Shown here: piece by piece, positions 8,452-19,007 of the stretch | Layout: the number at the start of each line of letters is the position of its first letter | Position numbering within the stretch: position 1 is the stretch's first letter | Assembly: GCF_000531125.1 (NCBI RefSeq) | Contig: NZ_CBTK010000281.1 | Coordinates: 1 to 34,458, forward strand | DNA from: Candidatus Contendobacter odensis Run_B_J11 | GTDB lineage: Bacteria > Pseudomonadota > Gammaproteobacteria > Competibacterales > Competibacteraceae | Direction of reading: 5' to 3' | DNA length: 34,458 bases | Notes under the pieces: model-generated | Database searches by the model: none | What the model was told of the DNA's origin: nothing | The model's input: the letters and a program-made list of their open reading frames with translations, nothing else | Position numbers and translations under genes: made by a program

Positions 8452-9288
8452 ATGGTAATGCAAACCCGGTTGATTGTGGTGTTCACGATATTGTGCATCG
8501 TGGCGGCGTTGCTGCTGCCCGCCGTGCCGCAATCCCCCGAATACCATCATTTCGCCGATCATCGCGATCTATTGGGAATCGCCAACTTTCTCGACGTGGT
8601 ATCCAATCTGGGGTTCTTGATCGTCGGCATTGCAGGTCTGGTCATCGTCTTTGGTGGGCGTGCGCAATTCGAGTTCAGGAGCGAGCGATGGCCCTACGCC
8701 GTCTTTTTCCTCGGCGCGCTGCTGACCGCTTTGGGATCAGGCTATTACCACCTGGCGCCAGACAACGAGAGTTTGTTCTGGGACCGGCTGCCGATGACGA
8801 TCGCGTTTATGGGGCTGGTTGCCAGTCAGATCGTTGATCGAATCAACATCCGGGCGGGGCTGGCGTTGCTGGTTCCGATGCTGCTAATCGGGGCGGCTTC
8901 GGTTATCTATTGGCGGGCCACCGAGCGGGCGGGTGCGGGTAATGTCATCCCCTATGGGATTCTGCAAGGCTATTCAGTGGTCATCGTGCTGTTGCTGGCG
9001 ATGCTGAGTCCGTCGCGCTATACCCGAGGTAACGATCTCTATTGGGTGTTCGGGTGGTATGTCCTGAGCAAGATCCTGGAAACGTTCGATGCTCAGGTGC
9101 TGGATTATTTAGGCGGCGTGGTCAGCGGCCACACGCTGAAGCATATTGCGGCGGCTCTCGCCGGCCTCACTGTTTGTTCTATGTTGGTGCGCCGAACCCT
9201 GAAAGAACCCACCGCTGCGCCGGAACGCCTCAATACATTCAGTGCGGCTACGAAACCGGTTGCCGAGAGTGTTCCTCCCCCGAGGTGA
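8452..9288 (+). CDS. CREST superfamily / ceramidase-like membrane hydrolase
   Basis: This protein of about 278 residues has roughly seven transmembrane helices. The residues that define the CREST superfamily (alkaline ceramidase, PAQR receptors, Per1) are present: Ser in VVSNLGFL, His and Asp in GSGYYHLAPDN...WDRLPM, and a pair of His in SGHTLKHI. In that superfamily they bind zinc and catalyse amide hydrolysis of lipids. ATG at 8452 is chosen over TTG at 8449 because GGGAG at 8440-8444 gives a 7-base spacer. The bacterial substrate is unknown; ceramidase activity would be inference. No sphingolipid gene is nearby. Confidence 0.75.
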   Translation: MVMQTRLIVVFTILCIVAALLLPAVPQSPEYHHFADHRDLLGIANFLDVVSNLGFLIVGIAGLVIVFGGRAQFEFRSERWPYAVFFLGALLTALGSGYYHLAPDNESLFWDRLPMTIAFMGLVASQIVDRINIRAGLALLVPMLLIGAASVIYWRATERAGAGNVIPYGILQGYSVVIVLLLAMLSPSRYTRGNDLYWVFGWYVLSKILETFDAQVLDYLGGVVSGHTLKHIAAALAGLTVCSMLVRRTLKEPTAAPERLNTFSAATKPVAESVPPPR

Positions 9289-9414
9289 GCGGACCGCCGG
9301 CCTGGAACAACTCGCTTGCGACGCTCCCGGACTGGAACGCCATGGCGCAGCCTGAGTCAGAGAAACCGTTCGATCGGCATGTCGGCTGGCAATGTGATTC
9401 AAGGAGGTCATCCA

Positions 9415-10665
9415 ATGACAGACGTTACCTATGGCGTTCATTCCGAAGTCGGCGTCCTGCGCAAAGTGATGGTCTGCGCACCCGGTCTGGCGCATACCCG
9501 CCTGACGCCGACCAACTGCGACGATTTACTCTTCGACGATGTGTTATGGGTGCAAAACGCCAGGCGCGACCATTTCGACTTCATGACCAAGATGCGCGAT
9601 CGCGGTATCGAGGTCGTTGAAATGCACAACCTGCTGGCTGAAACCGTCGCCATCCCCGAGGCCAGGAATTGGCTGCTCGATCACAAGGTGACTCCCAACA
9701 ATGTCGGTCTGGGGCTGATCGCCGAGACCCGCGCCTTTCTCGAAAGCCTGGAGCCGCGCAAACTGGCCGAGTTCCTGATCGGTGGGATTTCGGTGGTCGA
9801 CGTGCCGGACGAGTTTTCCACCTCGGGTTATCTGGATCTGGTCCGCGAGTCGCATGGCGTCACCGAATATCTGCTGCCGCCGCTGCCCAACACCCTGTAT
9901 ACCCGTGACACTACCTGCTGGATCTACGGCGGGGTGACGCTGAATCCGCTGTACTGGCCGGCCCGCAAGGAAGAAACCTTCCTGACCACAGCCATCTACA
10001 AGTTCCATCCGAGCTTCGCCAATGCCAAGTTCGAAATCTGGTGGGGCGACCCAGACGCCAACTTTGGCCTGGCGACGGTGGAAGGCGGCGATGTCATGCC
10101 GATTGGCAACGGCGCCGTGCTGATCGGCATGAGCGAGCGGACCTCGCGCCAGGGTATCGGCCAGATGGCTGCGGCCCTGTTCGAGAAGAGTGCCGCCGAG
10201 CGGGTGATCGTGGCGGCCATGCCCAAACTCCGGGCTGCCATGCACCTCGACACGGTGTTCACCTTCGCCGACCGCGATGTGGTCACGCTGTATCCCGAGA
10301 TCATGAACCGGGTCCATGCGATTTCCCTGCGGCCCAGCGACAAGCCGGTCGGTATCGAGGCTACCCTGGAGAAGAAGCCGTTCGTCGATGTGGTCGCCGA
10401 AGCGTTGAACCTGAAGAAACTGCGCGTCGTCGAAACCGGCGGCGACCACTATGCCTCCGAGCGCCAACAATGGGACAGCGGCAACAATTTGGTGGCGGCC
10501 TCTCCCGGGGTGGTCTTCGCCTATGACCGCAATACCTGGACCAATACGCAGTTGCGCAAGGAAGGCATCGAGGTCATCACCATCGTTGGCGCTGAGCTGG
10601 GCCGGGGCCGGGGCGGCGGGCATTGCATGACCTGCCCGATTATTCGCGATCCGATTGATTTCTAA
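9415..10665 (+). CDS. arcA: Arginine deiminase
   Basis: It hydrolyses L-arginine to citrulline and ammonia, the first step of the arginine deiminase pathway, in the cytoplasm. At 416 residues it matches the family length. The catalytic Cys404 lies in GGGHCMTCP near the C-terminus, the catalytic His is in MHLDTVFT, and the substrate-binding NTLYTRD and [14 protein letters not shown] segments are intact. AAGGAGG at 9401-9406 sits 8 bases before ATG 9415, which fixes the start; the open frame extends 99 bases upstream without support. The usual partners arcB, arcC and arcD are absent from the window. The acetate kinase gene 15 kb away is not part of this pathway. Confidence 0.96.
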   Translation: MTDVTYGVHSEVGVLRKVMVCAPGLAHTRLTPTNCDDLLFDDVLWVQNARRDHFDFMTKMRDRGIEVVEMHNLLAETVAIPEARNWLLDHKVTPNNVGLGLIAETRAFLESLEPRKLAEFLIGGISVVDVPDEFSTSGYLDLVRESHGVTEYLLPPLPNTLYTRDTTCWIYGGVTLNPLYWPARKEETFLTTAIYKFHPSFANAKFEIWWGDPDANFGLATVEGGDVMPIGNGAVLIGMSERTSRQGIGQMAAALFEKSAAERVIVAAMPKLRAAMHLDTVFTFADRDVVTLYPEIMNRVHAISLRPSDKPVGIEATLEKKPFVDVVAEALNLKKLRVVETGGDHYASERQQWDSGNNLVAASPGVVFAYDRNTWTNTQLRKEGIEVITIVGAELGRGRGGGHCMTCPIIRDPIDF

Positions 10666-10933
10666 GGCTTCGCAGTCAACAGCGTCGGCGATGAGCCGGC
10701 GCCTTGGTTGCCGCCACTCTGTTATAGAATCGCCCCCGGCGCGCCGACCGGTGCTTCATCGATCCGACTGATTACCCCAAACGGTGGCACCCGCCCCGCG
10801 CCTCGACTACAGTCCTGTCTGGCGGAGTCTCCGAACATCGTCTCCAACCCAGGGTTAGCTTCCACTACCCAGTGGTAGGAAATTTCAGAGATTCCGCCGA
10901 CCTTCCATCCATACTACTCAAGGACCGACCCTC

Positions 10934-12328
10934 ATGACGGATACCGACCCGACCACGACCTCGCCGGCAACGGTCCCGCTGCATGACCTCCGGGAGACCA
11001 TCGAGGAGCGACGTGCGACCGGCCAGGCCGCCCGAAAGCAGGCTCCTCGGAGCGCACAGGCGCATTGGGACGAGACCGCGCGCGGGCACGACGCCCTCGA
11101 CACGATCGTGGCTCAGAACGCCATCCGGGTCCCCGATCTGGTCCCTATCCGCCACGGCCGCATGGTGGCCTCGCCGTGGACCTACTATCGCGGCGCGGCT
11201 GCGGTGATGGCCGCCGATCTTGCGTCCCGGCCTCACAGCGGGCTGCGGGTCCAGCTCTGCGGCGACGCTCACGTTCTCAACTTTGGCCTGTGGGCCACGC
11301 CAGAGCGGAACCTCCTGTTCGACCTGCGCGACTTCGACGAGACGCTGCCCGGACCCTTCGAGTGGGATGTGCAGCGACTCGCCGCCAGCCTGGTGGTGGC
11401 GGCGCGGGAGGATGGCGTCAAAGCGGCCACGGCCGATGAGGCAGTGGTCACGGCGGTGGAAGCCTATCGGAACCAAATGGCCCGCTACGCGACGATGACG
11501 GAGCTCGACCTCTGGTACGACGGGACTTACGTCGACAGTCTGATCGAGTACTTCGCGCCGGCCGACCGTGGGCAGCTGTTGGTCCACATCGAGAAGGGGT
11601 CCAAGCGCCGCACCCACCGCGGCGCGTTCGCCAAGCTCGCCACGATGGTCGACGGCCAGCCTCGAATCGACGAAGCCCCACCCATCCGCGTCACCATCGA
11701 CGACGACGAGCAGGACGCGCTGACTGACCAGTTCCTGGCCGGCTACCGGATGACCCTGCAGGAGGATCGGCGCCACCTGTTCGATCGCTTCACGCCCGTT
11801 GACCTGGTCCGCCAGGTCGTGGGGGTGGGCAGCGTGGGCATGCGGGTCTACCTGGCCCTCCTTGAGGGTCGCAGCGGCGACGATCCCCTGTTCCTGCAGA
11901 TCAAGCAGGCCGGTCCGTCGGTGTACGAATCCCACCTCGGTCCCAGCCAACACGATAACCACGGCGCCCGGGTGATCGCCGGAAAGCGGGCGCTGCAGAG
12001 CGCAACCGACATCTTCGTCGGCTGGGGCTCGTTCCAGGGCAGGGACTACTACGTGCGGCAGTTCCGCGACATGAAGATCATCCTCGACATCGAGTTACTC
12101 GCCCCCATCCTGGTTGAGTTCGCCGCCGCCTGCGGTGAGACGCTGGCCCGGGCCCACGCCCGCACCGGAGACGCCGTGGCGATCAGCGCGTACCTGGGCA
12201 AGGGTTCACAGTTCGCCACCGCCCTCCGCGATTTCGCCCGCCTGTACGCCGACCAGAACGAGCGCGATCACACGCAACTTCAGCGCGCTATCGCCGCTGG
12301 TACGGTCGAGAGCGCACCCGGCTGGTAG
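10934..12328 (+). CDS. DUF2252 family protein
   Basis: At 464 residues it matches the DUF2252 family through CGDAHVLNFG (Asp111 and His113), FDLRDFDETLPGPFEWDVQRLA and the KQAGPSVYESHLG and QGRDYYVRQFRDMK segments. The family is common in Actinobacteria and scattered in Proteobacteria. The G-D-x-H-x-x-N and D-F-D-E pattern recalls the catalytic and metal-binding loops of aminoglycoside-phosphotransferase-like kinases, but no activity is established. The gene stands alone and is followed by decayed DNA. Its Asp/Arg/Ala-rich composition and its neighbours suggest acquisition by transfer, which is inference. Confidence 0.85.
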   Translation: MTDTDPTTTSPATVPLHDLRETIEERRATGQAARKQAPRSAQAHWDETARGHDALDTIVAQNAIRVPDLVPIRHGRMVASPWTYYRGAAAVMAADLASRPHSGLRVQLCGDAHVLNFGLWATPERNLLFDLRDFDETLPGPFEWDVQRLAASLVVAAREDGVKAATADEAVVTAVEAYRNQMARYATMTELDLWYDGTYVDSLIEYFAPADRGQLLVHIEKGSKRRTHRGAFAKLATMVDGQPRIDEAPPIRVTIDDDEQDALTDQFLAGYRMTLQEDRRHLFDRFTPVDLVRQVVGVGSVGMRVYLALLEGRSGDDPLFLQIKQAGPSVYESHLGPSQHDNHGARVIAGKRALQSATDIFVGWGSFQGRDYYVRQFRDMKIILDIELLAPILVEFAAACGETLARAHARTGDAVAISAYLGKGSQFATALRDFARLYADQNERDHTQLQRAIAAGTVESAPGW

Positions 12329-12356
12329 CAGTCGTCGCCGCCACGAGCAGCGGTTT

Positions 12357-12536
12357 TTAATAGGCAGCGCGCGGGATTGTCAGCGCTACCGACCACGGCG
12401 ACACGGTCGATTTGACGACGAAGCGCCCGGCGGCATCAACCGCCGTTTCCGGGTTGAAGCCGGCTAACGCCCGCCGGGCGATGACTTCACCGTTACCGTC
12501 GAGCAGGGCGAGTGACCAGCCGGCAGGCAACACCAC
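12357..12536 (-). pseudogene. Possible gene fragment, 59 codons
   Basis: The minus strand reads LPAGWSLALLDGNGEVIARR followed by about 35 more residues up to TAA at 12357, with a stop directly before the first GTG. The composition looks coding (regular beta-like alternation), but there is no start signal and I recognise no family. It may be the C-terminal remnant of a lost gene. The rest of 12329-12681 holds a perfect palindrome (GCCAATTC-TG-GAATTGGC, 12545-12562) and AT-rich DNA. Confidence 0.3.
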
Positions 12537-12666
12537 TTAGTCAAGCCAATTCTGGAATTGGCGGAGTTCGAACTGACATTGTTCAGCTATTAAGAAAAAA
12601 TTGGTTCTTCGAGGGTTGTTGTGGAGTCGAACGTAGGATGTATTATTTAAATACATTAAATTCTCT

Positions 12667-12681
12667 CCTCCTGTAAATTTT
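12667..12681. repeat. Half-copy of 143-bp element terminal repeat
   Basis: CCTCCTGTAAATTTT is identical to the first 15 bases of the complete element at 13395. It is cut off exactly where the IS1-like element begins, suggesting that the IS lies in or next to a former copy. Confidence 0.6.
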
Positions 12682-13159
12682 GGTAGTGTCCCTAAACTTC
12701 CGTGATAGGTACACCCATTTTTGAGACGGGTTAGCCTCCTTGATGAAGATCATATTTTCATCGAGGATGCCCACTTGGACTGGGAGACGCTGTATTGCCC
12801 GAATCTTGGCTGTGAATATTATGGAAAACCTTTCAAAATCGCGCGGTGGGTTCGTAATGGCAGTAGCCGAGGCGAACCGCAAACCCGCTGTCAGGCCTGT
12901 GGAAGTAGCGTGACCTTGAACTACGGTACGGCCTACCACGGCTTGGGGTCGGATGCGGTGAAATTCGAGATTGCCCTGCGCACGCTGGCCGAGGGGAATT
13001 CGCTGCGGGCGACGGCGCGGATTGTCGAGGCGGATAAAGACCCGATCGGCGCTTGGCTGGATCGAGCGGCGCGCCAATGCCGGGCGGTGATACTGTCCTT
13101 GTGGCGGGATCTGCCGGCGAGGGAGTGCCCACTGGATGAATTGTGGAGCTTTATCCATA

Positions 13160-13179
13160 CCAAACAGGACCAAACAGGA
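13160..13179. repeat. 10-bp tandem duplication causing frameshift
   Basis: CCAAACAGGA occurs twice in direct succession. The extra 10 bases change the transposase reading frame; deleting one unit joins the two frames without loss. Confidence 0.85.
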
Positions 13180-13394
13180 AAACTTGCCCGGCGCCAAAGA
13201 CTACGTCGAGACGGATGGAGACGCCTGGGTGTGGTTGGCGTTTGCCCCAGTCTGGCGCTTGGTATTGGGGTTTGTCATCGGCAAACCCGATCAAACCAGC
13301 GCGGACCGACTGCTCAAGCAGGTCGCGTGGGTGACCGATGACACCGTACCCTTTTTCACCAGCGATCCATGGCCTGCCTACACCCAAGCGTTGT

Positions 13395-13537
13395 CCTCCT
13401 GTAAATTTTCCTGTGATGGTGAGGGCTGGTAGCGTCAGGTTAGGGCATTAACTGAATTCAACCCATTGATCTCAATGGGTGATGTTCATTTTACCTGCCT
13501 GCCCCACAGTTCAGATCACAGGAAAATTTACAGGAGG
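13395..13537. repeat. 143-bp inverted-repeat element, complete
   Basis: The termini are perfect 22-bp inverted repeats (13395-13416 and 13516-13537, outer part CCTCCTGTAAATTTTCC). The interior has a second hairpin with 9-bp arms (ACCCATTGA, 13461-13469, and TCAATGGGT, 13472-13480). No ORF of note is inside, so it is a non-autonomous, MITE-like element. Both tips read ACAGGAGG outward, a strong Shine-Dalgarno match. Other ends are at 39-60 and 12667-12681. Confidence 0.8.
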
Positions 13538-13652
13538 CGAACTGTTGTCTTACCGGGTCTCGCCTCTTGAATGGCAAAAGCGACCTGTTCCAGAAAAGTT
13601 GTTCCCCAGTTGGCCTGAGATTCATCACGGAAGTTAAGGGACACTACCAACA

Positions 13653-13746
13653 ATTCCCGCGTCAGCGGGAATCCATCAACCCGCTGAAAAGACTGGATAC
13701 CCGTTTTCACGGGTATGACGACACCTGCTTCATTAGTGAAAGTCCT
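13653..13746. repeat. MITE-like repeat, copy 2, left end lost
   Basis: It shares with copy 1 (1761-1873) the palindrome TTCCCGCGTCAGCGGGAA, the CTGAAAAGACTGGATACCCG block and the right end GTGAAAGTCCT. The first 20 or so bases are replaced by the right end of the IS1-like element, so one event removed them. Confidence 0.75.
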
Positions 13747-13815
13747 GACGTTGTTTTCCGCCCATTTGCAAAAGTGATGAGAGCTTCCTTGGTGAAACCC
13801 AACAGCCAAATGTGT

Positions 13816-13844
13816 TTGACCGTAGCCGAGTACACGGCTAGAAT
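13816..13844 (+). promoter_or_regulatory. Sigma-70 promoter for rplU-rpmA
   Basis: TTGACC (13816-13821) and TAGAAT (13839-13844) are separated by exactly 17 bases. Transcription should start near 13851, giving a leader of about 40 bases with a small hairpin (ACGGA-ATAAG-TCCGT) before the GGAG Shine-Dalgarno of rplU. Confidence 0.75.
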
Positions 13845-13891
13845 CCAGCCCCTTTAGTCGGGACGGAATAAGTCCGTTTGGAGACGCTGCA

Positions 13892-14203
13892 ATGTATGCT
13901 GTCATCAAAACCGGGGGCAAACAGTACCGGGTGACCGAGGGCGAAACCCTCAAGGTCGAAAAGCTCGAAGTCGAGGAAGGCGCCTCGGTGGAATTCGATA
14001 CCGTGCTGATGATCGCCGATGGCGACCAGGTTAAAATCGGCGCGCCTTACATTGAAGGCGCCCGGGTGACCGCTACGGTCAAATCCCAGGGACGCGGCCC
14101 GAAGGTGCTGATCGTCAAGTTCCGCCGCCGCAAGCATTACCGCAAGACCCAGGGCCATCGCCAATCCTACACTGAGCTGCGAATCAGCGGCATCAGCGGC
14201 TAA
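13892..14203 (+). CDS. rplU: 50S ribosomal protein L21
   Basis: This 103-residue protein is a full-length L21, which binds 23S rRNA and L20 in the large subunit. The start [14 protein letters not shown], the [15 protein letters not shown] segment and the basic [16 protein letters not shown] stretch are the family signatures. GGAG lies 8 bases before the ATG. It is followed after 33 bases by rpmA, the standard pair in bacteria. Confidence 0.98.
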   Translation: MYAVIKTGGKQYRVTEGETLKVEKLEVEEGASVEFDTVLMIADGDQVKIGAPYIEGARVTATVKSQGRGPKVLIVKFRRRKHYRKTQGHRQSYTELRISGISG

Positions 14204-14236
14204 TCCAAGATAACAAGGGTTGAAACAAATACCGAT

Positions 14237-14497
14237 ATGGCACACAAAAAAGCGGGCGGCAGCAGCCGCAACGGGCGCGATTCAGAATCCAAGCGATTGG
14301 GCGTCAAGCTCTATGGTGGGCAACTGGCGCGGGCGGGCAGCATCATCATCCGGCAGCGCGGTACCCGGTTCTATCCGGGCCAGAACGTCGGTTGTGGCAC
14401 GGATTACACTCTGTTCGCCAAAGCCGATGGTCATGTGGTGTTCGAGACCAAAGGTCCGCACAACCGCAAATATGTGAGCATCCAGCCGGTGCAGTGA
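14237..14497 (+). CDS. rpmA: 50S ribosomal protein L27
   Basis: At 86 residues it is a normal L27, whose N-terminal arm reaches the peptidyl-transferase centre. [39 protein letters not shown] and the [18 protein letters not shown] end are diagnostic. The N-terminus has no cleavable Firmicutes-type extension. It is co-transcribed with rplU, and a strong terminator follows 24 bases after the stop. Confidence 0.98.
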   Translation: MAHKKAGGSSRNGRDSESKRLGVKLYGGQLARAGSIIIRQRGTRFYPGQNVGCGTDYTLFAKADGHVVFETKGPHNRKYVSIQPVQ

Positions 14498-16775
<2,278 letters not shown>

Positions 16776-16843
16776 ATCGCCTTCCAGTTTTGAAAGCTGA
16801 TCAGGCATGATTATTTCCAGTGCGGGTGGTTTAGCCTGCTTAG

Positions 16844-17023
16844 GCAATTTACCTCTGGCACGGGACCGCCCTTCAAGAAAATCACTATGGTTATCGCTGC
16901 GCAAAGGCGCATCTTGCCACTGAGGAAGCCGCTCCCGAACCAGCCACTCTTGCCCTGTTGGGCATCAGCAGCCCCCCAAGTAGTGGATCTCCATTCAAGC
17001 CTCGACCCAAACCCAAACGATAG
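16844..17023 (+). pseudogene. Possible PEP-CTERM sorting-signal remnant
   Basis: An open stretch without start codon reads TEEAAPEPATLALLGISS at about 16919-16972 and ends in a basic, Pro-rich tail (PFKPRPKPKR) at TAG 17021. PEP-CTERM proteins end in V-P-E-P-A-T-L-A-L-L-G-x, a membrane helix and a basic tail. The motif is near-perfect, but the helix after it is replaced by Ser/Pro residues, as after a frameshift. A chance match is possible because the stretch is short. Confidence 0.35.
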
Positions 17024-17028
17024 CTGAA

Positions 17029-17892
17029 TTACAACAGCCACCACCAAGCGCTGCTAACCACCAGCAGTCCCAACATGGATAGCAATGACACTCTGAGGCC
17101 CAGGCGCCGCCACCAGGGTGCAGTAGGCCGGAATGCCGCAGATCGAACCCACAGCGCGGTGACATTATCCTGATGCGCAAGTTGGCGATCTGCGACTGCC
17201 GCCAGCAACTGTTGGATCGGCTGGCCTTCGTCGCTGGCGCGATTCAGAATAGCGGCGATGTCGGCATCTTCCAGCGTCAGCATCCCATCGCTGGCCAGCA
17301 GGATTTGATCACCGTCCCGAAGCGGATAGGCTTGGCGCGGTAAGTCCACCAACTCCAGATCGGTGCCAGTAACCGCGCTCATCAACGCATTGCGGTCAGG
17401 ATGGCAGGCGGCTTCGGCGGCGCTAATCTCTCCTTGGCTGACCTGCTGAATCAGGATGCTACGGTAAGCGTGATCCTGATTCAGCCGGTGCAGTCGTCCC
17501 CGCCGCCACAGCCACAGTGGCGAGTCGCCCACGCTCAGCCAGTACAGTCCCTCCTCGGTGAGTACCACCGCCAGCAGCGTACAACCCATCCCGCTCAGAC
17601 TGTGCGGATCGCTGGCCACGTCCAGTGCCATCCGTTCGTTGACACACACCAGAGTCTGTTCGAGCCGTTCTGGAATCGTAGCCACCGGAACCGTGTCGTA
17701 GGCGTCGACGAAGCTGCGAACCGCTAAGGCACTGGCCCGCGCCCCGGCCTGTTCGCCCCCCATCCCGTCGGCTAAAACCAGCAGCAGATCGCCTGCTTCC
17801 AGTTCTGGCGGCAGTTCAAAGACCCCGTAATCGTCTTCCTGTCGGGCGCGACTGCCTTGCGTCATGCCCTCATCGTAAATCCACGCCGCCAT
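17029..17892 (-). CDS. PP2C-family Ser/Thr phosphatase, tail-anchored
   Basis: This 287-residue protein is a PPM/PP2C phosphatase. The metal-binding motifs are present in order: RQEDD (Asp20/21), ADGMGG (Asp42), ASDGM and QDNVT. GMGCTLLAVVL and LYWLSVGDSPLWL complete the core. After the catalytic domain come a basic stretch and one hydrophobic helix (about residues 265-287) at the very C-terminus, which should anchor it to the inner membrane with the enzyme in the cytoplasm. It is the last gene of the kinase-FHA-FHA-PP2C run, 18 bases after the previous gene, and probably reverses phosphorylation by that kinase. Confidence 0.93.
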   Translation of the reverse strand: MAAWIYDEGMTQGSRARQEDDYGVFELPPELEAGDLLLVLADGMGGEQAGARASALAVRSFVDAYDTVPVATIPERLEQTLVCVNERMALDVASDPHSLSGMGCTLLAVVLTEEGLYWLSVGDSPLWLWRRGRLHRLNQDHAYRSILIQQVSQGEISAAEAACHPDRNALMSAVTGTDLELVDLPRQAYPLRDGDQILLASDGMLTLEDADIAAILNRASDEGQPIQQLLAAVADRQLAHQDNVTALWVRSAAFRPTAPWWRRLGLRVSLLSMLGLLVVSSAWWWLL

Positions 17893-17910
17893 ATCGCGCC
17901 CTCCGTGCCG

Positions 17911-18609
17911 TCAACTATCGTCGCGCCAGTCGAAATCCGCACCGCACAGCGGTACAAATCGCAACCGGGTTTGCCCCAACTGTAAGGTTTCGCCCCCCAT
18001 CAACTCGGTGGATTCCCGCAGCGGACGACCGTTCAACCAGGTTTCAGCCGCGACGGATTGCACATAGAAACGGCGGGAGCGTGCGGTATAAATAATGGCG
18101 GCATAGATAAGAATGGCCTGATTGCCAAGAGCAATCCGATCATCGCCGAAATCCAATCGAATCCGCACCCCTGAACCGCGCCCAATATCATTAACGCCGT
18201 AGCCCAGCGGCAACACCGCGCCACGCCCCGGACCAGCAATAATTGCCAGCCAGCCGACTACTGGACTAGGCAGAGGATCACGCGCCATCGGTGGTGTTTC
18301 CGGCGCAACCGGACTCGCAACCGGACTTGCAACCGGATTGATGGCTGGCGCTGGCTCTAATCGAGGTTTGAGGGTCGGTTCCGACCGGGATCGGACTCCT
18401 GAATCAGGACGGGTAATGCGACGAGTGGTTTCGACCGGCGATGACGCGGGTTTGGCGGCGGCTCCGCGACTCTCCGCTGCTGGATCCGGTGCATCGGCGG
18501 TTGGTGCACGGTCTGGGGTAGACGATTCAGCCCCCGGTCGGACCACACGCCGAGTCGGACCCTCTTCGGGCGGTGGTGGGCCTTTTTTGAAACCACGATA
18601 GAGCGGCAT
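17911..18609 (-). CDS. FHA-like domain protein with Pro-rich linker
   Basis: The 232 residues comprise a basic N-terminus (MPLYRGFKKG), a disordered Pro/Ala/Arg/Thr-rich linker (about 10-125) and a C-terminal FHA-like domain. The domain keeps GYGVNDIGRG and ETLQLGQTRLRFVP but lacks the S-x-x-H phosphothreonine-binding motif (DDRIALGNQAIL stands in its place), as well as the usual TNGT. It may therefore be a protein-interaction module that does not read phosphothreonine. Tandem PVASPVASPVA repeats occur in the linker. ATG 18609 has AAGGA 9 bases upstream; a TTG at 18654 overlapping the previous stop is a less likely start. Thr/Ser residues near the RRV and RRI sequences could be kinase targets. 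Confidence 0.8.
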   Translation of the reverse strand: MPLYRGFKKGPPPPEEGPTRRVVRPGAESSTPDRAPTADAPDPAAESRGAAAKPASSPVETTRRITRPDSGVRSRSEPTLKPRLEPAPAINPVASPVASPVAPETPPMARDPLPSPVVGWLAIIAGPGRGAVLPLGYGVNDIGRGSGVRIRLDFGDDRIALGNQAILIYAAIIYTARSRRFYVQSVAAETWLNGRPLRESTELMGGETLQLGQTRLRFVPLCGADFDWRDDS

Positions 18610-18650
18610 GGCGCATTTTCCTTTCTTTAATCCCGATGTGTAAAAGGCAC

Positions 18651-19007
18651 TCAACGATCCTCAAGCCGGAAATGCAACCGCACTTCCCCCAGTTCCACCA
18701 CGTCACCATTATTCATAATCTGTCCATGAATGCGTTGTCCGTTCACCCAAGTCCCGTTAGTAGAATCGAGATCACAGAGCTGAAACGTGCCATCGGGCAA
18801 ATGATAAATCTCGGCATGACGTCCAGAAACCGAGTCATTATCAAAGCAAATGTCGTTATCGGGTGCCCGACCTAATCGGCATAACGGTGAACGCAACCGC
18901 AGATCGCCTCTGCCGGGCATATCGGTACGGATGAACCGCGCCGATACAATCGTTGTTTCCGGCTGATTGGATCGCCGGCGTGTAAAGGGCCAGAACGTGA
19001 GTTTCAT
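18651..19007 (-). CDS. FHA domain protein, phosphothreonine reader
   Basis: This 118-residue protein is almost entirely one FHA domain after a short basic N-terminus. All binding residues are present: GRAPDND with Arg47, SVSGRHAEI with Ser61 and His64, and DLDSTNGTWVNG with Asn84. It should bind phosphothreonine peptides, probably on the kinase encoded upstream, whose gene overlaps this one by ATGA. Confidence 0.93.
   Translation of the reverse strand: MKLTFWPFTRRRSNQPETTIVSARFIRTDMPGRGDLRLRSPLCRLGRAPDNDICFDNDSVSGRHAEIYHLPDGTFQLCDLDSTNGTWVNGQRIHGQIMNNGDVVELGEVRLHFRLEDR

Larger units (their letters stand above)
12721..13637 (+). pseudogene. IS1-family transposase, frameshifted and interrupted
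   Basis: The first part (from 12721) has the N-terminal zinc-finger pattern CPNLGCEYYGKP...CQACG, a helix-turn-helix and the DDE-domain start DELWSFI. A tandem duplication of 10 bases (CCAAACAGGA at 13160-13169 and 13170-13179) then shifts the frame. Removing one copy restores a continuous reading into KDYVETDGDAWVWLAFAPVW and GFVIGKPDQTSADRLLKQ. That frame continues to YTQALS at 13394, where the 143-bp element begins. After it, a third frame gives the C-terminal end ELLSYRVSPLEWQKRPVPEK up to TAA at 13635-13637. Roughly 100 or more residues that should hold the last catalytic Glu are missing. TTG at 12721 is the likely start. Confidence 0.85.
12682..13648 (+). mobile_element. IS1-like insertion sequence, broken
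   Basis: The element is bounded by 25-bp inverted repeats that differ at one base: GGTAGTGTCCCTAAACTTCC... at 12682-12706 and its complement at 13624-13648. It encodes a DDE transposase on the plus strand in three pieces. No target duplication is visible. About 967 bp remain, including a foreign 143-bp element; a full member should be longer, so an internal part is missing. It is certainly inactive by itself. Confidence 0.85.

Noticed and set aside
13395-13537. CRISPR-like repeat arrangement of the AAAATTTACAGGAGG sequence
   Set aside because: The copies are inverted ends of one element or scattered singles, not regularly spaced direct repeats.
13528-13953. Minus-strand ORF of 141 aa
   Set aside because: It is built from the IS end, the MITE copy, the rplU promoter and the start of rplU, so it is chance.
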